DNA of 64,000 nucleotides from Enoplolaimus lenunculus (GCA_030248215.1 JASANG010002708.1:1-64000), one strand, 5' to 3'. Counted from the first letter of the stretch, positions 10,667-21,557 are shown. Program-made: numbers and translations. Notes: generated by a model from the sequence alone, not told the origin.

Positions 10667-10800
10667 CTAGACTACATTTTTTGCCTAGGCTTAGGCACAG
10701 GCTTAGGCTTAGGCTTAGGCTAAGGAACACGCGTTTGCCATGCTTAGGTTTACGAATACGCTTAATCTACTGTTGTAGCCCCCTAAAAGTGTCAGTTTAG
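10667..10800 (+). mobile_element. TTAGGC-core MITE, family 2, truncated
   Basis: Carries the family 2 inner block CTAGACTACATTTTTTGCC, TTAGGC units and a degraded right end. The left end is absent. Confidence 0.6.
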
Positions 10801-10967
10801 GTAGGATCCGCGCTATACCATCTCGTTACGTACCCTGCTTTTCCAACTACTATTATCGTCGATTACATATGTCGACCGTATGCTGCTGACAAGCATACTA
10901 TATAGTCCGTCCTATTTGCGACTGGATACCGAGTTCAAAGTGATAACGGCGTATTTCCCATGTCCGT

Positions 10968-11170
10968 CTAGGTTGGAACCGGGGCTTCAGACTTTTTAAC
11001 TAAACAGCTGCAAAAACGCATTATGGGTGATTTTGAACTAGTGACCTTTGCATCCTTGGCCAGACGTTCTACCACTGTGTCGCGTAGCTTGCCTCTCCAA
11101 CTGCTTCTATCGTCGACTATAAGTGTCGGCCGTATACTGCCGGCAAAAACATGTCTCACATGCTTACAGT
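10968..11170 (-). mobile_element. tRNA-derived SINE-like repeat
   Basis: On the minus strand, CACAGTGGTAGAACG resembles an A box, and about 45 bases later TAGTTCAAAATC resembles a B box. The flanking part (TATCGTCGACTATAAGTGTC) has a diverged direct copy at about 10,840-10,900. The class is an inference. Confidence 0.35.
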
Positions 11171-11484
11171 CCATATTGCTAAAATATTGAAAACCTTAAA
11201 AAACAACAATTATACATGCATAATTAAACTCATATTTTCGTTCAATGCTAATCTCAACATTTTATTGTTTGGTTTAAAAACCAACTGAAACCAAATAGAA
11301 AAGCTGTAACCTTAAAGCCAGAGCAGCAACTACTCACAGGTCTCTACAGATTGCGTAGCTTAAAAATCAGCTAAGCTAAGTAATTTCTCCTGGTTTTGTT
11401 TATTAAACGCCGCAATAATTTTCGAGCACATTTTTGTATTTTTATGTTATAAATGTCTATTAACTTATCAGTCATATACATGAT

Positions 11485-14400
11485 ATGAAATCTCAAGATT
11501 CGCAGCTAAACGCTAACGCTACGCCGATTCGACTAAACGTTGGCGGAAGTCAGTTTCTGGTTTTACCACAGACTCTACAACGCTATCCAGATTCAAAATT
11601 GGGCCAATTATCACTACGTCTTGTATCGAATCAAGACAATATTAATGTTACCGTGATCGCTGAGCAGCAACGGATTTACGATGCATATATCGAAAAGACT
11701 GACGAATATTTTTTCGACTGGTCCCCATTACATTTCCCGATTATACTAAACTTTTATCACACCGGCATTATACATCAGAGTATGACAATTACTTCTGAGG
11801 TAAAAACGATTATTAATTCTGTAAACAAGTAAACACTTAGCCACATCTCATACTTTTGCGTTGAGTCTGCTCACGGGCGGAGCAACCACCTCCCATATCC
11901 GCCCAATTGAGGGTCGAGCCCACTCCTAAAAGGGCCCCCACCCTAATCGGCCAAAACACAAAACCACCGAAGTTTTAAAATGCTGCTGGCTTCTTGCTCG
12001 CTTCGCTCGCGAAGGCCCTGCCCACCCTGGGATTTGGAAGAAGCCCCCACCCGTGTCTGGTCCGACTCTGGGTCTGCTCATTATACTTCAGATGTAACAT
12101 TCTTGCGGTTGGAAAAACGGATTGGCAGGAGTTCGACAGCATTTTTACAATATTTGAATTTTTCATAATACAACATTGAAGAAACTATTGGGCGAATTAC
12201 ATACACAGCCTTTAATAGTTTTTCAATTACTTTTGCTGTAAGCAAATTGATTAATTTAAGTGAGCGAAAAATAATAGTAAAACCCTATGCATACATGCAA
12301 GTTTTTGCTGCGAGAACTTACAGCTGCAAATTGCACACAGAAGTTACATTTTTTCATCAGCATAATGAGAAAGCATCTGCATTAAATTCATTAAACTTGC
12401 ATGGTTATTCATATATGTGAACTAAATTCCTAGCTATAATTTTTAATGATTTATTTGCAGCTGCAAGTTTTTCGAACGAGATTTTGGACAAACCATGCAA
12501 GTGCAATTTGCAGCTGCTTAGTTCCCGCAGCAAAAACTTGTACGTGTGAATAGGGCTTTAAAATAATTTTTCGCACTTTAAAACATTTTAGAAACCAATG
12601 TGCTTGGTTATGTCATTTATTAGTATCCTATCCACTTTAGTGATAACTGTTTGACCATATGAAGTACCAGTATACTCTCGAAAATGTTATTAGCTTCACT
12701 CATTTCAATCAGTCACTTCCGGACGTTTGCGTTTGCGGACTCCAACGTTTTAATAATTATAAGCGCACTTAAACTGCACAATGCATTTTTCTTGCAATAC
12801 CTCAGATTTTAAAATAAATTGACTTTATTGCAATGCAGGCTGTGTAGACTATGTATAGGATTCGATTATAGGCTGTTATGTGCTTTATTCTGTTTAAAAA
12901 TGTTTTAGTGCACTTACGGTGTGTAAAATGTCAACCTTATATGACCAAATTGGTTTTGGCTTTTTTCACACTGCAAAAAATGGTGAGTCAAATTGACTGT
13001 CTCCGAAATAGGCTTTTCCTGACTACACAAATTGAGTCAAAATTCGACTCCGCCAGAGTCAAATTGAGTCGAATTTGACTCAGACGGAGTCGAATTTTGA
13101 CTCAGTTTGTATAGTCAGGAAAAGCCTATTTCGGAGAAAGTCAATTTCACTTACCATTTTTTGCAGTGTGAAAAGTAAATTAGATCTTTCGTACATATTT
13201 TAAGTGTTTTAGGAGCTTTTCAAAGAGCTTGAATACTGGCATTTGCCAATCGTCGACACAAACTGCGATCATTGCGTGCCGTATAACCTTTCAAACGTCT
13301 CGACACATCGTTCGCATCATCATCATCATCAACAACAAATTCCGGTTATTTTAACAAATCCTTACACGGATCCAGCAGCCCAAATTCGAAAACAATCTTT
13401 GCATCCTGAAAAAGAAACAAATCCGACCATTTCGTACAGTGATTACAATTTGGGCGACAGCCTTGTGCACGGTCCGAACAAAGTCCAGACCGGCAATGCT
13501 GGCCCGCCGCTAAGTCGTAGAGGAACGATTGGTGAAGTTGCTCTATCTGGGTTGTCATCGAACCAACAGCCAACAGCAGATCGTTTAGACCCCAGCGGTA
13601 GAAAACGGTCAAAACCAATCCATCTGTCACGGCAACTTGATCGATGCTTACAAATCAGCGCGAGGAATCCAAAATTGCTATCGGCTTCGCATGAAACGAT
13701 CAAATGTGATCCCATGCAGCTACGAAATGGAAGACACAGCTATGCTGGATTACAAAATTATCAACATCCACTGCAACGTAAACGATCACGTCCGCAATAT
13801 TGTGTCAAAAATTATTCTGTCAACGCTGTCAGGTCTCCAGGTGGCGCAGGCGGAAGATCGCGAAACGACTCCATTGCACAGCCGGATCAGCTGGAAAAAG
13901 CGTTGCTCCAAGCATCAACGGATCATACTGAAACCGAACGACGACTGTCCGCAGCTGCATTAGCGTTCGAAACCAATCGATATGAACGTGCTCGATTTTG
14001 GTGTTGGGAAACGCTTGAGATTTCGAAGAATGGAGTTTGTGGAAAGGTACTGGCTAAGTTTCGCCGTTAGACTTTAGTAGGTTTCGAAACTTGGCGTCGC
14101 AGACTTGCACGCGAACCGCGGGTACGAGCGAGTAAACCCGGGACGGGTAAAACAATTTGTGACGTGGGTGTACTCGAGGGTAAATATTTTTACCGCGTGG
14201 GTGAAAATTTGCGATTCTTTACCGACCTAAAGTTTTTTAAAAATGAAATTTAACCATATTGGCCCTGTGTTACGGTGTTTTAGTTACAGAATAATGGCTT
14301 GTGTCGGCATTGGTATCTAAATACAGCCTGAATAATGCCTATAAAGCCGCCTAAAACCAAAATCCCGTCTTTGGCGACGTATTATTGCTAGAAGTAACGG

Positions 14401-17400
14401 CAGTTTTAGTAGCGTAATTTTTCGTATTTTAAGTATAGTTTTTTGTAACTTTCAAGGTCGGCAATAGGGGTTGTGGCGACGTGGTGGCAACCCTCTCATT
14501 TAGCTCGGGAAAGGGTTTACCTACACTTTCGGTTTTGGCAACTATTGATCTCACATAGTAGGATTTTAGAAAACACGTCTACTAATATGTCTAAAAAAAC
14601 CTGTATGCTAATTGTAGGTGTCTAAATTAACTCATAAATATATAAACCTAAAACCTATACAACTAAAGTTTTTATAGACCTCAAAAATGATACTTATCTG
14701 AACCTGGTTCACACAAACTTAATAAGGCATCCAAGACGCTGTTTTTCTCTGGTGCACTTTCACCTCACAAACTCCAAGACTTAGGCTTAGGCTCGGGTTT
14801 AGATTTAGGTTTAGGTTTAGGGAAATGTTGTCTTTTTGCCTAAAGTTGAAAATGTACAGTAACCCAATGGTTAAAAGACTTTTTGTTACAGATTCTCAAA
14901 ACATGGTCTTTGATTATTATACTGGTCAGTACAATTATAATGATTTTGGATTCCATCGAACAGTTTCACTGGTCAAGTTATATTGGGCACACATCGTTGT
15001 TAGATACTAACATCACATCTTCGTCAGATGTAAGTCTATAGGTAGCTAACCGGGCCCGTAACCATGAGGAGGCCAGGGCCGAAACTCAACCCCGCCCTGC
15101 TGGAAAAGTTTTTACCCCACAGAATATTTTTAGCCTTGTCTTTTTACCTTTTATTCTTCTTTTTTAAATAATTGTTCATTTATTTGCTATTCATTTTATT
15201 GCAACTTGTAAGACCGCGAAAACCGTTGTATGCCACTGGTGAAAAAATGTTTTTGCCTCCCAGCCAAAGTGTGCTGGTTATGCGAACCTTTAACTAACGG
15301 TACAATAAATATAAGATGTTAAAACCATATAAGACAATACATAGACAATTGTGAAACAACCGAGAACCAGGTAAGTTTGCCAGCACCTAATAAGAGCCAG
15401 TTTAAACGCATCAGTGAAAACCTGAAGTGACATGGGCTACGGTACTTTGTTCTTCCCTCAAACAGAGTCGCGCAGAACAGAGTATTTGATTTGTGGATTC
15501 GTACAAAATTTGAATAAAGTTTATTGCTCGCAACGTTTTCTTCACTGATCCGCCCGTGTTATGACTTATAATTTTAAAGTATTTTTTTCAAACCGAACCC
15601 AGTCTGAGCAAAAAATTCAGTAAAATTGCTCCTGGACACTCGGCGTTCGCTCACCAGACGTTTTGTTTCACTTTAACTCGAGTTGAAAACGGTTCGACCC
15701 GGCAGGGCCGGCGCAGCTCCTTCCCCCATACTCCCATTTGGCCCCTCCACTCCTAAACGGGCCCCCAACCTAAACGGTTGAAACAAAGACCGCTTATGTT
15801 TTAAAACGGTGTCTGGCTTCTCGCTCACTTCGCTCACGAGTTTGGGATGCTCCCACCCTGCAATTTGAGGGAAGCCATCACCCCTGCCTGCTACGGCACT
15901 GCGATCCGGTCGATATAGTTAAATCATAAGTCCACAATCGTCTCTATGCACTCTGCATATCAGTCTTTTGTTTGTTAAAATTATATAATCCCTTGTCAAG
16001 TCTGTCTGTATCATGAGCCATGTTTGACAATACTGGAGTGATTGTTTTAGCAAAAAGCTAAAACGAACGACAATCGGTATTTTTGGGCCAGATTAAACTA
16101 GCAAGCGATTTAAAACCAAATTGTGACCAAGAAATCTATTTACAGCCTTAACCTTTGCATAAAATGCGATAGTATAAATGGCCAATGTTACTTTCAGGGG
16201 CGTAACAGTAGATTAAGCGTATTCCTAAGCCTAAGCCTTAGCCTAAGCGTTGCAAAAATGTGTTTCTAAGCCAAAGCCTAAGCCTAAGCCTAAGCAAAAA
16301 ATGTAATCCACAATCTAAACCAACACTTTTATAGACCAACCAAAAACTTGGACGCCCATTAAAGTAACATGGGCCGTATAAATTAATATTTTGGCCCCTG
16401 TATACACCACTGCATAGTAAAACCCAGAAATCCTTAATAAACTTGCTACCAAGCCTTAATTTACTAAAAGATATCAGTTGTGTTTCACTAGAAATGTGTT
16501 CATTTTACAGACAGATCTGACAGATGTTTCGAACCGCATTGATCAAGGCTTTCTGTACGGTGAACTATTTTGCCGACGTTATACCCACGTTTTGTTTGAC
16601 GAAAACGGTACTTATGTTCGTAGCAGTTACTCGCGAAATGTGCCCGAACCCGCGACTCCGAACCAACTTGCGGTTACTGTATTTCGTTGGCTCGACCTCA
16701 TTTGTACCGTTTGGTTTACGGTTGAATTTTTTGCTCGATTATGGGCCGCACGGAATCGGTGTGCGTTTTTTCGATCGCCACTAACCATCATCGATGCGTT
16801 GTCTGTGTTTCCAAGTTATATCGAATTTGCATACGTTCAAGTCGATCGGACGACACGATTCCGGTTGTCGTTAAGGTCGTTGCGAGCATTTCGAGTCATC
16901 CGAGCGCTACGCGTGTTTCGTGTATTCAAACTGGTCCGCTATGAGTCAAAATTTGAAATTTTGGCAATGTGTCTGCGAACGAGTTTGCCAGAAATGATTT
17001 TGCTCGGCATTTATTTATTTATGGCAACGTTTGTGTTTGGTTCGTTGTTGTACTACGCTGAATTGGATGTTGAAAATACTGAGTATACAAGTATACCGAT
17101 CGCTGCATGGTGGTCTATTAGTAAGTAATATTTGTATTCTTTTATACAATACACTCAAACAGATTTGCGTTAGCACTTTGTACCTGTATACCTTGGGCCA
17201 TATATAGAACGGGGCCGGAATAGTAGTATAAGCAGATTCCTAAGCCTAAGCCTAAGCGTAAGAATGAGCCTATTTCTAAGTCTAAGCCTAAGCGTAAGAA
17301 TGAGCCTATTGCTAAGCTTAAGCCTAAGCCTAATCAGAAAAGTTAGTCTAAATCTTAAACTAGCTCTATCACTGCCCCACCGGAAAACCACCTGGCCCTG

Positions 17401-18289
17401 TTCCATACATTGGCCGAAGCCTTGAGCAAAACTCATGAGCTAAATTTCCAACGTTTCCAGCAGCTTTTGAGCAGCTTACTGTTATTGTTTTTAGCAAAAT
17501 TGAATGAATTACTTTGAATAGAAGCACCAGTTTGTAAGATATGTTTTCTTTTTAGTTCCATTTCAAAACTAAGGGTTCGCGCTATACTTTTCAATTATTT
17601 CAATGCGTTCTGTGCTATCAGCGGTGACGGACGGCGCCGTACGACAAGTATAACGCCAAACCTATAAGGCGACCCTCAAACAGCAAACACTGCATTTATA
17701 TTGTTTACAAATGGCATATGGCAAAATCGGTCACACGGTAAATCCAGACCGGTTTAAAATCAAAAGGTTTGTTTCAGCCACCTATTTCGGCTACGCTGCC
17801 GTACCACCGAAAAGCATTCCTGGCAAAGTCATTTCAGCGGTTGGTGCAGTCTGTGGTCTTATACTGCTTGCACTGGTCGGTATACTGATTAGCAATTTTA
17901 TGCACAATTACAAACGCCGAACCGACAGAAACGCCGCCGCGCCGCCACCCAAAACCAGCGTCACCACTGATCTGTTGCATAACGAACCATCGGAATTCCG
18001 CACCACTGATCACGAAACGTCAGGAACGCATTTGGGAAAAAATCCTGAGGATCATTTTGGGTTCGAGGTTCCAGCGACTCCAAATCAGTCTGAAGTTGAT
18101 ATATTTAGCGAATTGCAGCGATATAACGATAATAACTGTTATATTGATTATAATTACAATAATTTGAAGTTGACAAGTGAACATAACGATGAGACGGAAT
18201 CTACGAAATGTGACACTTTGAATTCTGTATGGCTGAAGAAAAGCGACGGGTTAACTGGTTATGCTGGGTTCAAGTCGCAATTAATTTGA
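11485..18289 (+). CDS. Kv-type potassium channel paralogue A with GYA filter
   Basis: Exons 11485-11799, 13213-14046, 14892-15029, 16511-17120 and 17778-18289 join in phases 0, 0, 0, 1 to give 802 aa. The T1 domain spans about residues 11-130 (IRLNVGG ... FYHTG ... ELEYW, with the CDHC part of a zinc-type T1). A long polar linker with a His/Gln run follows. S1 lies in a short exon (ILKTWSLIIILVSTIIM), S2 near 487-508 (WFTVE kept) and S3 near 518-537 (IID kept). S4 near 545-572 has about eight regularly spaced Arg/Lys. S5 is near 589-611. The pore reads WWSITTYFGYAAVPP (629-643): the filter Gly is Ala, the following Asp is Ala, and two pore-helix residues are missing against ordinary Kv channels. 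S6 (650-673) lacks the PxP hinge. The family forms tetrameric membrane channels; K+ conduction is doubtful here, and a modulatory subunit or altered selectivity is possible. The start is the first ATG before T1, and an upstream exon or spliced leader is not excluded. Confidence 0.88.
11865..12075. repeat. GC-rich dispersed repeat in intron 1 of Kv A
   Basis: Shares CTCCTAAAAGGGCCCCCA, TTTTAAAAYGSTG..TGGCTTC and CTCGCTTCGCTCGCGA-like words with 15,690-15,905 in the same gene. The two copies are clearly related and diverged. Confidence 0.6.
12281..12559. mobile_element. GCAAGTTTTTGC-type MITE
   Basis: Inverted ends AACCCTATGCATACATGCAA and (inverse) AAGCCCTATTCACACGTACA, each leading into AGTTTTTGCTGCGRGAACT. 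Non-coding, in intron 1 of Kv A. Other copies lie at 18.4, 23.4, 45.7 and 51.5 kb. Confidence 0.7.
12969..13168. mobile_element. Palindromic MITE with terminal splice sites
   Basis: A 200-bp near-perfect palindrome with ends CACTGCAAAAAATGGTGAGT and its inverse. ATG|GTGAGT is a strong donor and CATTTTTTGCAG|TG a strong acceptor; because of the palindrome both strands carry both. It ends 44 bases before exon 2 of Kv A. Confidence 0.8.
14115..14220. repeat. CGGGTA-rich repeat
   Basis: Repeated GGGTA/TACCC words (GCGGGTACGAGCGAGTAAAC, GGACGGGTAAAACA, ACCGCGTGGGTG). Similar clusters lie at 32.5 and 35.5-35.8 kb. It lies in intron 2 of Kv A. Confidence 0.45.
14775..14822 (+). repeat. Short TTAGGC-like run
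   Basis: Degenerate TTAGGC/TTTAGG units, preceded by GACGCTGTTTTTCTCTGGTG..CACTTTCACCTCACAAACTC. A similar left flank (TCTGGTACACTTCACTCAAC) precedes the run at 20.54 kb. It lies just before the S1 exon of Kv A. Confidence 0.45.
15046..15130. repeat. Dispersed GC-rich repeat, copy
   Basis: CCGGGCCCGTAACC ... CTGGAAAAGTTTTTACCCC resembles the 33.2-kb copy (CCCGTAGCC ... CTGGAAAAATTTTGCG). It lies in intron 3 of Kv A. Confidence 0.4.
15690..15905. repeat. GC-rich dispersed repeat in intron 3 of Kv A
   Basis: Second copy of the repeat at 11,865-12,075. It carries CTCCTAAACGGGCCCCCAAC and TCTCGCTCACTTCGCTCACG. Confidence 0.6.
16180..16375 (-). mobile_element. TTAGGC-core MITE, family 2, perfect 8-bp TSD
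   Basis: Starts GGCCAATGTTACTTTCAGGG and ends CCATTAAAGTAACATGGGCC. Both flanks are GTATAAAT, a perfect 8-bp duplication. The core is CCTAAG repeat. It lies in intron 3 of Kv A, about 135 bases before exon 4. Confidence 0.88.
17196..17415 (-). mobile_element. TTAGGC-core MITE, family 3
   Basis: Ends GGCCATATATAGAACGGGGC and (inverse) GGCCAATGTATGGAACAGGG. These differ from families 1 and 2 but carry the same CCTAAG core and AGAATGAGCC spacer. It lies in intron 4 of Kv A. Confidence 0.7.
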
Positions 18290-18362
18290 AGTATATATAC
18301 ATATATACATATATAATGGTATTGTATATATTTGTGAAAAGTTAAGTCAAAATCTGAAAAAT

Positions 18363-18368
18363 AATAAA
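18363..18368 (+). terminator. Polyadenylation signal of Kv A
   Basis: AATAAA, 74 bases after the stop codon. The 3' UTR would be short and ends before the MITE that starts at 18,386. Confidence 0.5.
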
Positions 18369-18385
18369 GAACAAACTAAAACTCG

Positions 18386-18670
18386 CTAAAAACACTATTC
18401 ACACGTGCAAGTTTTTGTTGCGAGAACTTGCAGTTGCAACTTGCACTTGCAAGGTTTGTCCAACATCCCGTTCGGAAAACTTACAGCTGCAAATGGTTCA
18501 TTAAAAATCATAGTTAGGAATTGAGTTCATATGTGTGAATAACAAATGCAAGTTCACTAAATTTATTGCAACCGCATTCTAATTGGCTGATGAAAAAATG
18601 CAAGTTCAGACTGCAATTTGCAGTCTGCAAGTTCTCGCCGCAAAAATTTACACGGGGAATAGTGTTTAGC
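18386..18670. mobile_element. GCAAGTTTTTGC-type MITE
   Basis: Inverted ends GCTAAAAACACTATTCACAC and (inverse) GCTAAACACTATTCCCCGTG, then GCAAGTTTTTGTTGCGAGAA. Non-coding. It lies just downstream of Kv A. Confidence 0.7.
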
Positions 18671-18887
18671 ACTAAATTTGTATATTTTACTCATTTCAAA
18701 GTTAACAGATCTTGTACGTGCGACAGGTACTGCACACAATTAAGCACTAGTTATGGTCCAGAAATGTCATTTATTACTAATTATAGAGCATAGATGACTA
18801 AATTGCCAAATAATGTTGTTTCGAAACTTTAAAGCATACTTAAGTTTTGAAAGTACAAAGCTAAGTATAAATTTGCTTCTATCGCTC

Positions 18888-19077
18888 AAGCTTTTGATGC
18901 AAGACAAATGAACATTTAATTCAACGGATAGTTACAATACCGGATATACATCAGTAACGAAGTGCGGCGGAAGGTGTGTTAAAATAAATAACAGTCCGTA
19001 ACCGGACAACAGTGGGGTACCCTCTGAAGAGGCCAAATAAATATCAGTCCCCCCTCTTATTCGGGTCACTACGTTAG
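18888..19077. mobile_element. TGACCCGAATAAGAGG-type MITE, one end
   Basis: Matches the inner part and one end (CCCCTCTTATTCGGGTCACT) of the complete copy at 46,727-47,172, including CAACGGATAGTTACAATACC. Confidence 0.65.
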
Positions 19078-19260
19078 TTGAATTTCCAAGGATTGCCACA
19101 TTGGCCCTTCGGACACGATGCGACTGTGGTGTATTCTTTCCCATTTGTCCTCGCGCCTGCATATGTGGAAAACATTTATGTGCCTCTGCTTCTAAGAAAA
19201 ATTTTAGATGCGCACAAATTGCGCCTTTGGTTGTACTGGCTAATTTATTTTAATAAAAGG
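19078..19260. other. Short spacer, nothing recognised
   Basis: Sequence between two MITEs; no repeat or exon seen. Confidence 0.3.
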
Positions 19261-19505
19261 GGTCCATGTAAAGACCAGGGTCGGAACAGTAATATAACCA
19301 TATTCCTAAGCCTAAACCTAAGCCTAAGCATAAGCCTATGCGTAAGAATGATCATACTCCTAAGCCTATTAGCCTAAGCCTACGCGTAAGAATGAGCACA
19401 CTCCTAAGCCTAAGCCTAAGCCAAGCAAAAAATCAGTCTAAAGCTTAATCTTACTGTATTTTAGTCCCACAGAAAAACGTTCCGACCCTGATCTTTACAT
19501 CGGCC
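19261..19505 (-). mobile_element. TTAGGC-core MITE, family 1
   Basis: Ends GGTCCATGTAAAGACCAGGG and (inverse) GGCCGATGTAAAGATCAGGG. CCTAAG core with two AGAATGAGC-type spacers. Confidence 0.78.
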
Positions 19506-20160
19506 GCAGTTTGTAATTTTTGAAAAAATAATACACTTCTCTACTCAAATCGAAAAAACTCTTGTTCAAAACCGTAATATTTCCGTGGCGAAAAATGCCA
19601 AGTTGGTTAGAGTCCGGGACACAAATTCCAAGCTAGTAATTTATTCCGGATTAAGGAGATATCCATATGGACCAAACCTGAAACACCGCCAAGAATATTT
19701 ACACTTTTAGACGCTCTTATATCTGAATCGAACAGAATTTCTAAAAACAGTATCAGCAGGGACTCAGATGTTTCCGTTTCGGGGTAGCTGATGGATCTTT
19801 GACATCTTTTTAATTACGAAATATTCAGTATTTCAAGGTAAAAATAAACCTGCCTACTGGACATTTCAGGAGGCGTTCAAATGGTCGTTCTGCGAATGCC
19901 TCCTGCAAATATTGTATGTATCATTTTGGTCAATTATTTTCGCTGTTTGACTTATGTTAATCCCAAATATCTATTAAGATATTAATGTCGAATTGCAACT
20001 GGCTAACGATTTATTAGACTGTAATTATAATTATAACTGTAACCCTTGATGTGTCAATGTTGACTGATCGGTGTATTTCAGCGTGCTAAATGTAAACTCA
20101 CCGTCTCAAAAAGCCTATCTGTCATATTTAACCTAATCACGCTTTAATTTATATTGCCAG
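19506..20160. other. No recognisable feature
   Basis: AT-rich intergenic spacer between the two Kv genes. No exon or repeat end recognised. Confidence 0.3.
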
Positions 20161-20354
20161 TGTAAACAACTGGGCCGGACAGTATTATAAGCATATTTCT
20201 AAGCCTAAACCCAAGCTTAATCCTAAGCCTAAGTGTAAGGATGAGTTTATTCGTAAGCCTAAGCTTAAGCCAAGCAAAAAAGAAGTCTAAAGCTTAAGAT
20301 TACTCTTTTGCAGTCCCACAGAAAGACGTTCCGCCCCTGATTTTTATATGGGCC
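20161..20354 (-). mobile_element. TTAGGC-core MITE, family 1
   Basis: Left end degraded (GTGTAAACAACTGGGCCGGA), right end CCCCTGATTTTTATATGGGCC. CCTAAG core with the AGTCTAAAGCTTAAG block. Confidence 0.65.
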
Positions 20355-20439
20355 ATTATGTCGACAAAAATCTGTGTTGAAGCAGAAAGTTCGACAAATG
20401 TCTTCAGGGCGAAAGCCGTACCTCAAGCCGAATGCACTT

Positions 20440-20585
20440 TATGGGTGACTGAGGAGTAGAAGATAGCTGGTTCATAACCATTTGCTCTGGTCGGGTATTA
20501 CATTTGGGCTCTGGTACACTTCACTCAACAGGCTCACACTCTGTTTTAGGCTTAGGCTTAGGCTCAGGAAAAGTTTTATGTAAGC
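20440..20585 (+). repeat. Short TTAGGC run with its own flank
   Basis: A few TTAGGC units after GGTACACTTCACTCAACAGG. A similar flank and run lie near 14.75 kb, pointing to a further, poorly preserved element type. Confidence 0.4.
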
Positions 20586-20807
20586 CTTTGCCAAAACTTT
20601 TGCCCGACATTAAGCATAAGCGAAGTTGTAACTTTATACGTAGGAGAAGCGAACAACGAGCTTGCATTTGATTTTTACAAAGTATGTTTCATTTCCAACT
20701 TTACCATTTAACCGATATTTGTCAAAATGTAAGAAAATGATAGCGCTCTAGAACGCCAATTAAGAGCATTTTTTGCTAAAAACAAATAGAATAAGTATAC
20801 TTTTTTC

Positions 20808-21128
20808 GGCCCATGTAAATAAAGATCAGGGGCGAAACGTTTTTTGTGGGACTGCAATAGATTAAGCTTAAGCTCTAAACCAAATTTTTTGCTTGACTTA
20901 GGCTTAGGCTTAGGCTCACACTTAGGAATATGCTCATTCTTATACGCTTACGCTTAGGCTTAGGCATAGGCTTAGGCTTAGGCTTAGGCTTAGGAATATG
21001 CTTAGGCTTAGGCTTAGGAATATGCTTAGGCTTAGGCTTAGGAATATGCTTAGGCTTAGGCTTAGGAATATGCTTAGGCTTAGGAATATGCTTATAATAC
21101 TGTTCCGCCCCTGTTCTTTACATTGGCC
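20808..21128 (+). mobile_element. TTAGGC-core MITE, family 1, with higher-order repeat
   Basis: Left end GGCCCATGTAAATAAAGATC, right end CTGTTCTTTACATTGGCC. Flanks CTTTTTTC and CTTCTTTC agree at 7 of 8. The right half is a 24-base higher-order repeat in which GGAATATGC recurs after every two or three TTAGGC units, about five times. Confidence 0.85.
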
Positions 21129-21557
21129 CTTCTTTCAATAACAATACACAATGTTAATAAAATAGTTGCACTTGAAAATCAATAATAATTTCAACGATAC
21201 CACCCGTTTATGAAGCTAAAAACAAAAGAACAACACGTGTCGACGACCCGTTTACATATCCTATATTTTAAGGTCAAAAAACCAAATTACAACCCCTTTG
21301 CACCAAACGTCTGATATGTACCATATTTGAATATATTCAACTCTTTGTTATATTTAATAACTTTTCCCACAATTTGTTCAAATATCCAGGGTGTTAAGTT
21401 TGGATGACGGCCGGATCCGAGACAACGTAAACCGTCGAGGCTGTTGCATCACAGTTTATCCCATCGGATTATTCACATTTTGGTATCCATTGCTCGTTCT
21501 AGCAACCAGTTTCGATGTGAAAATTCGGCATCAAAACCATTTGTGCGTCGAGAAGTT
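21129..21557. other. Spacer downstream of Kv B
   Basis: AT-rich. No clear polyadenylation signal for the minus-strand gene was found. Confidence 0.3.

Noticed and set aside
13637-13963. Overlapping open frames in the Kv A linker exon (108, 94 and 90 codons)
   Set aside because: They are shadows; the frame continuous with T1 and S1 is the real one.
17121-17128. Kv A ending at the stop after WWSISK
   Set aside because: The stop lies in a GTAAGT donor; the split codon joins cleanly to the filter and S6 exon, and Kv B has the same arrangement.
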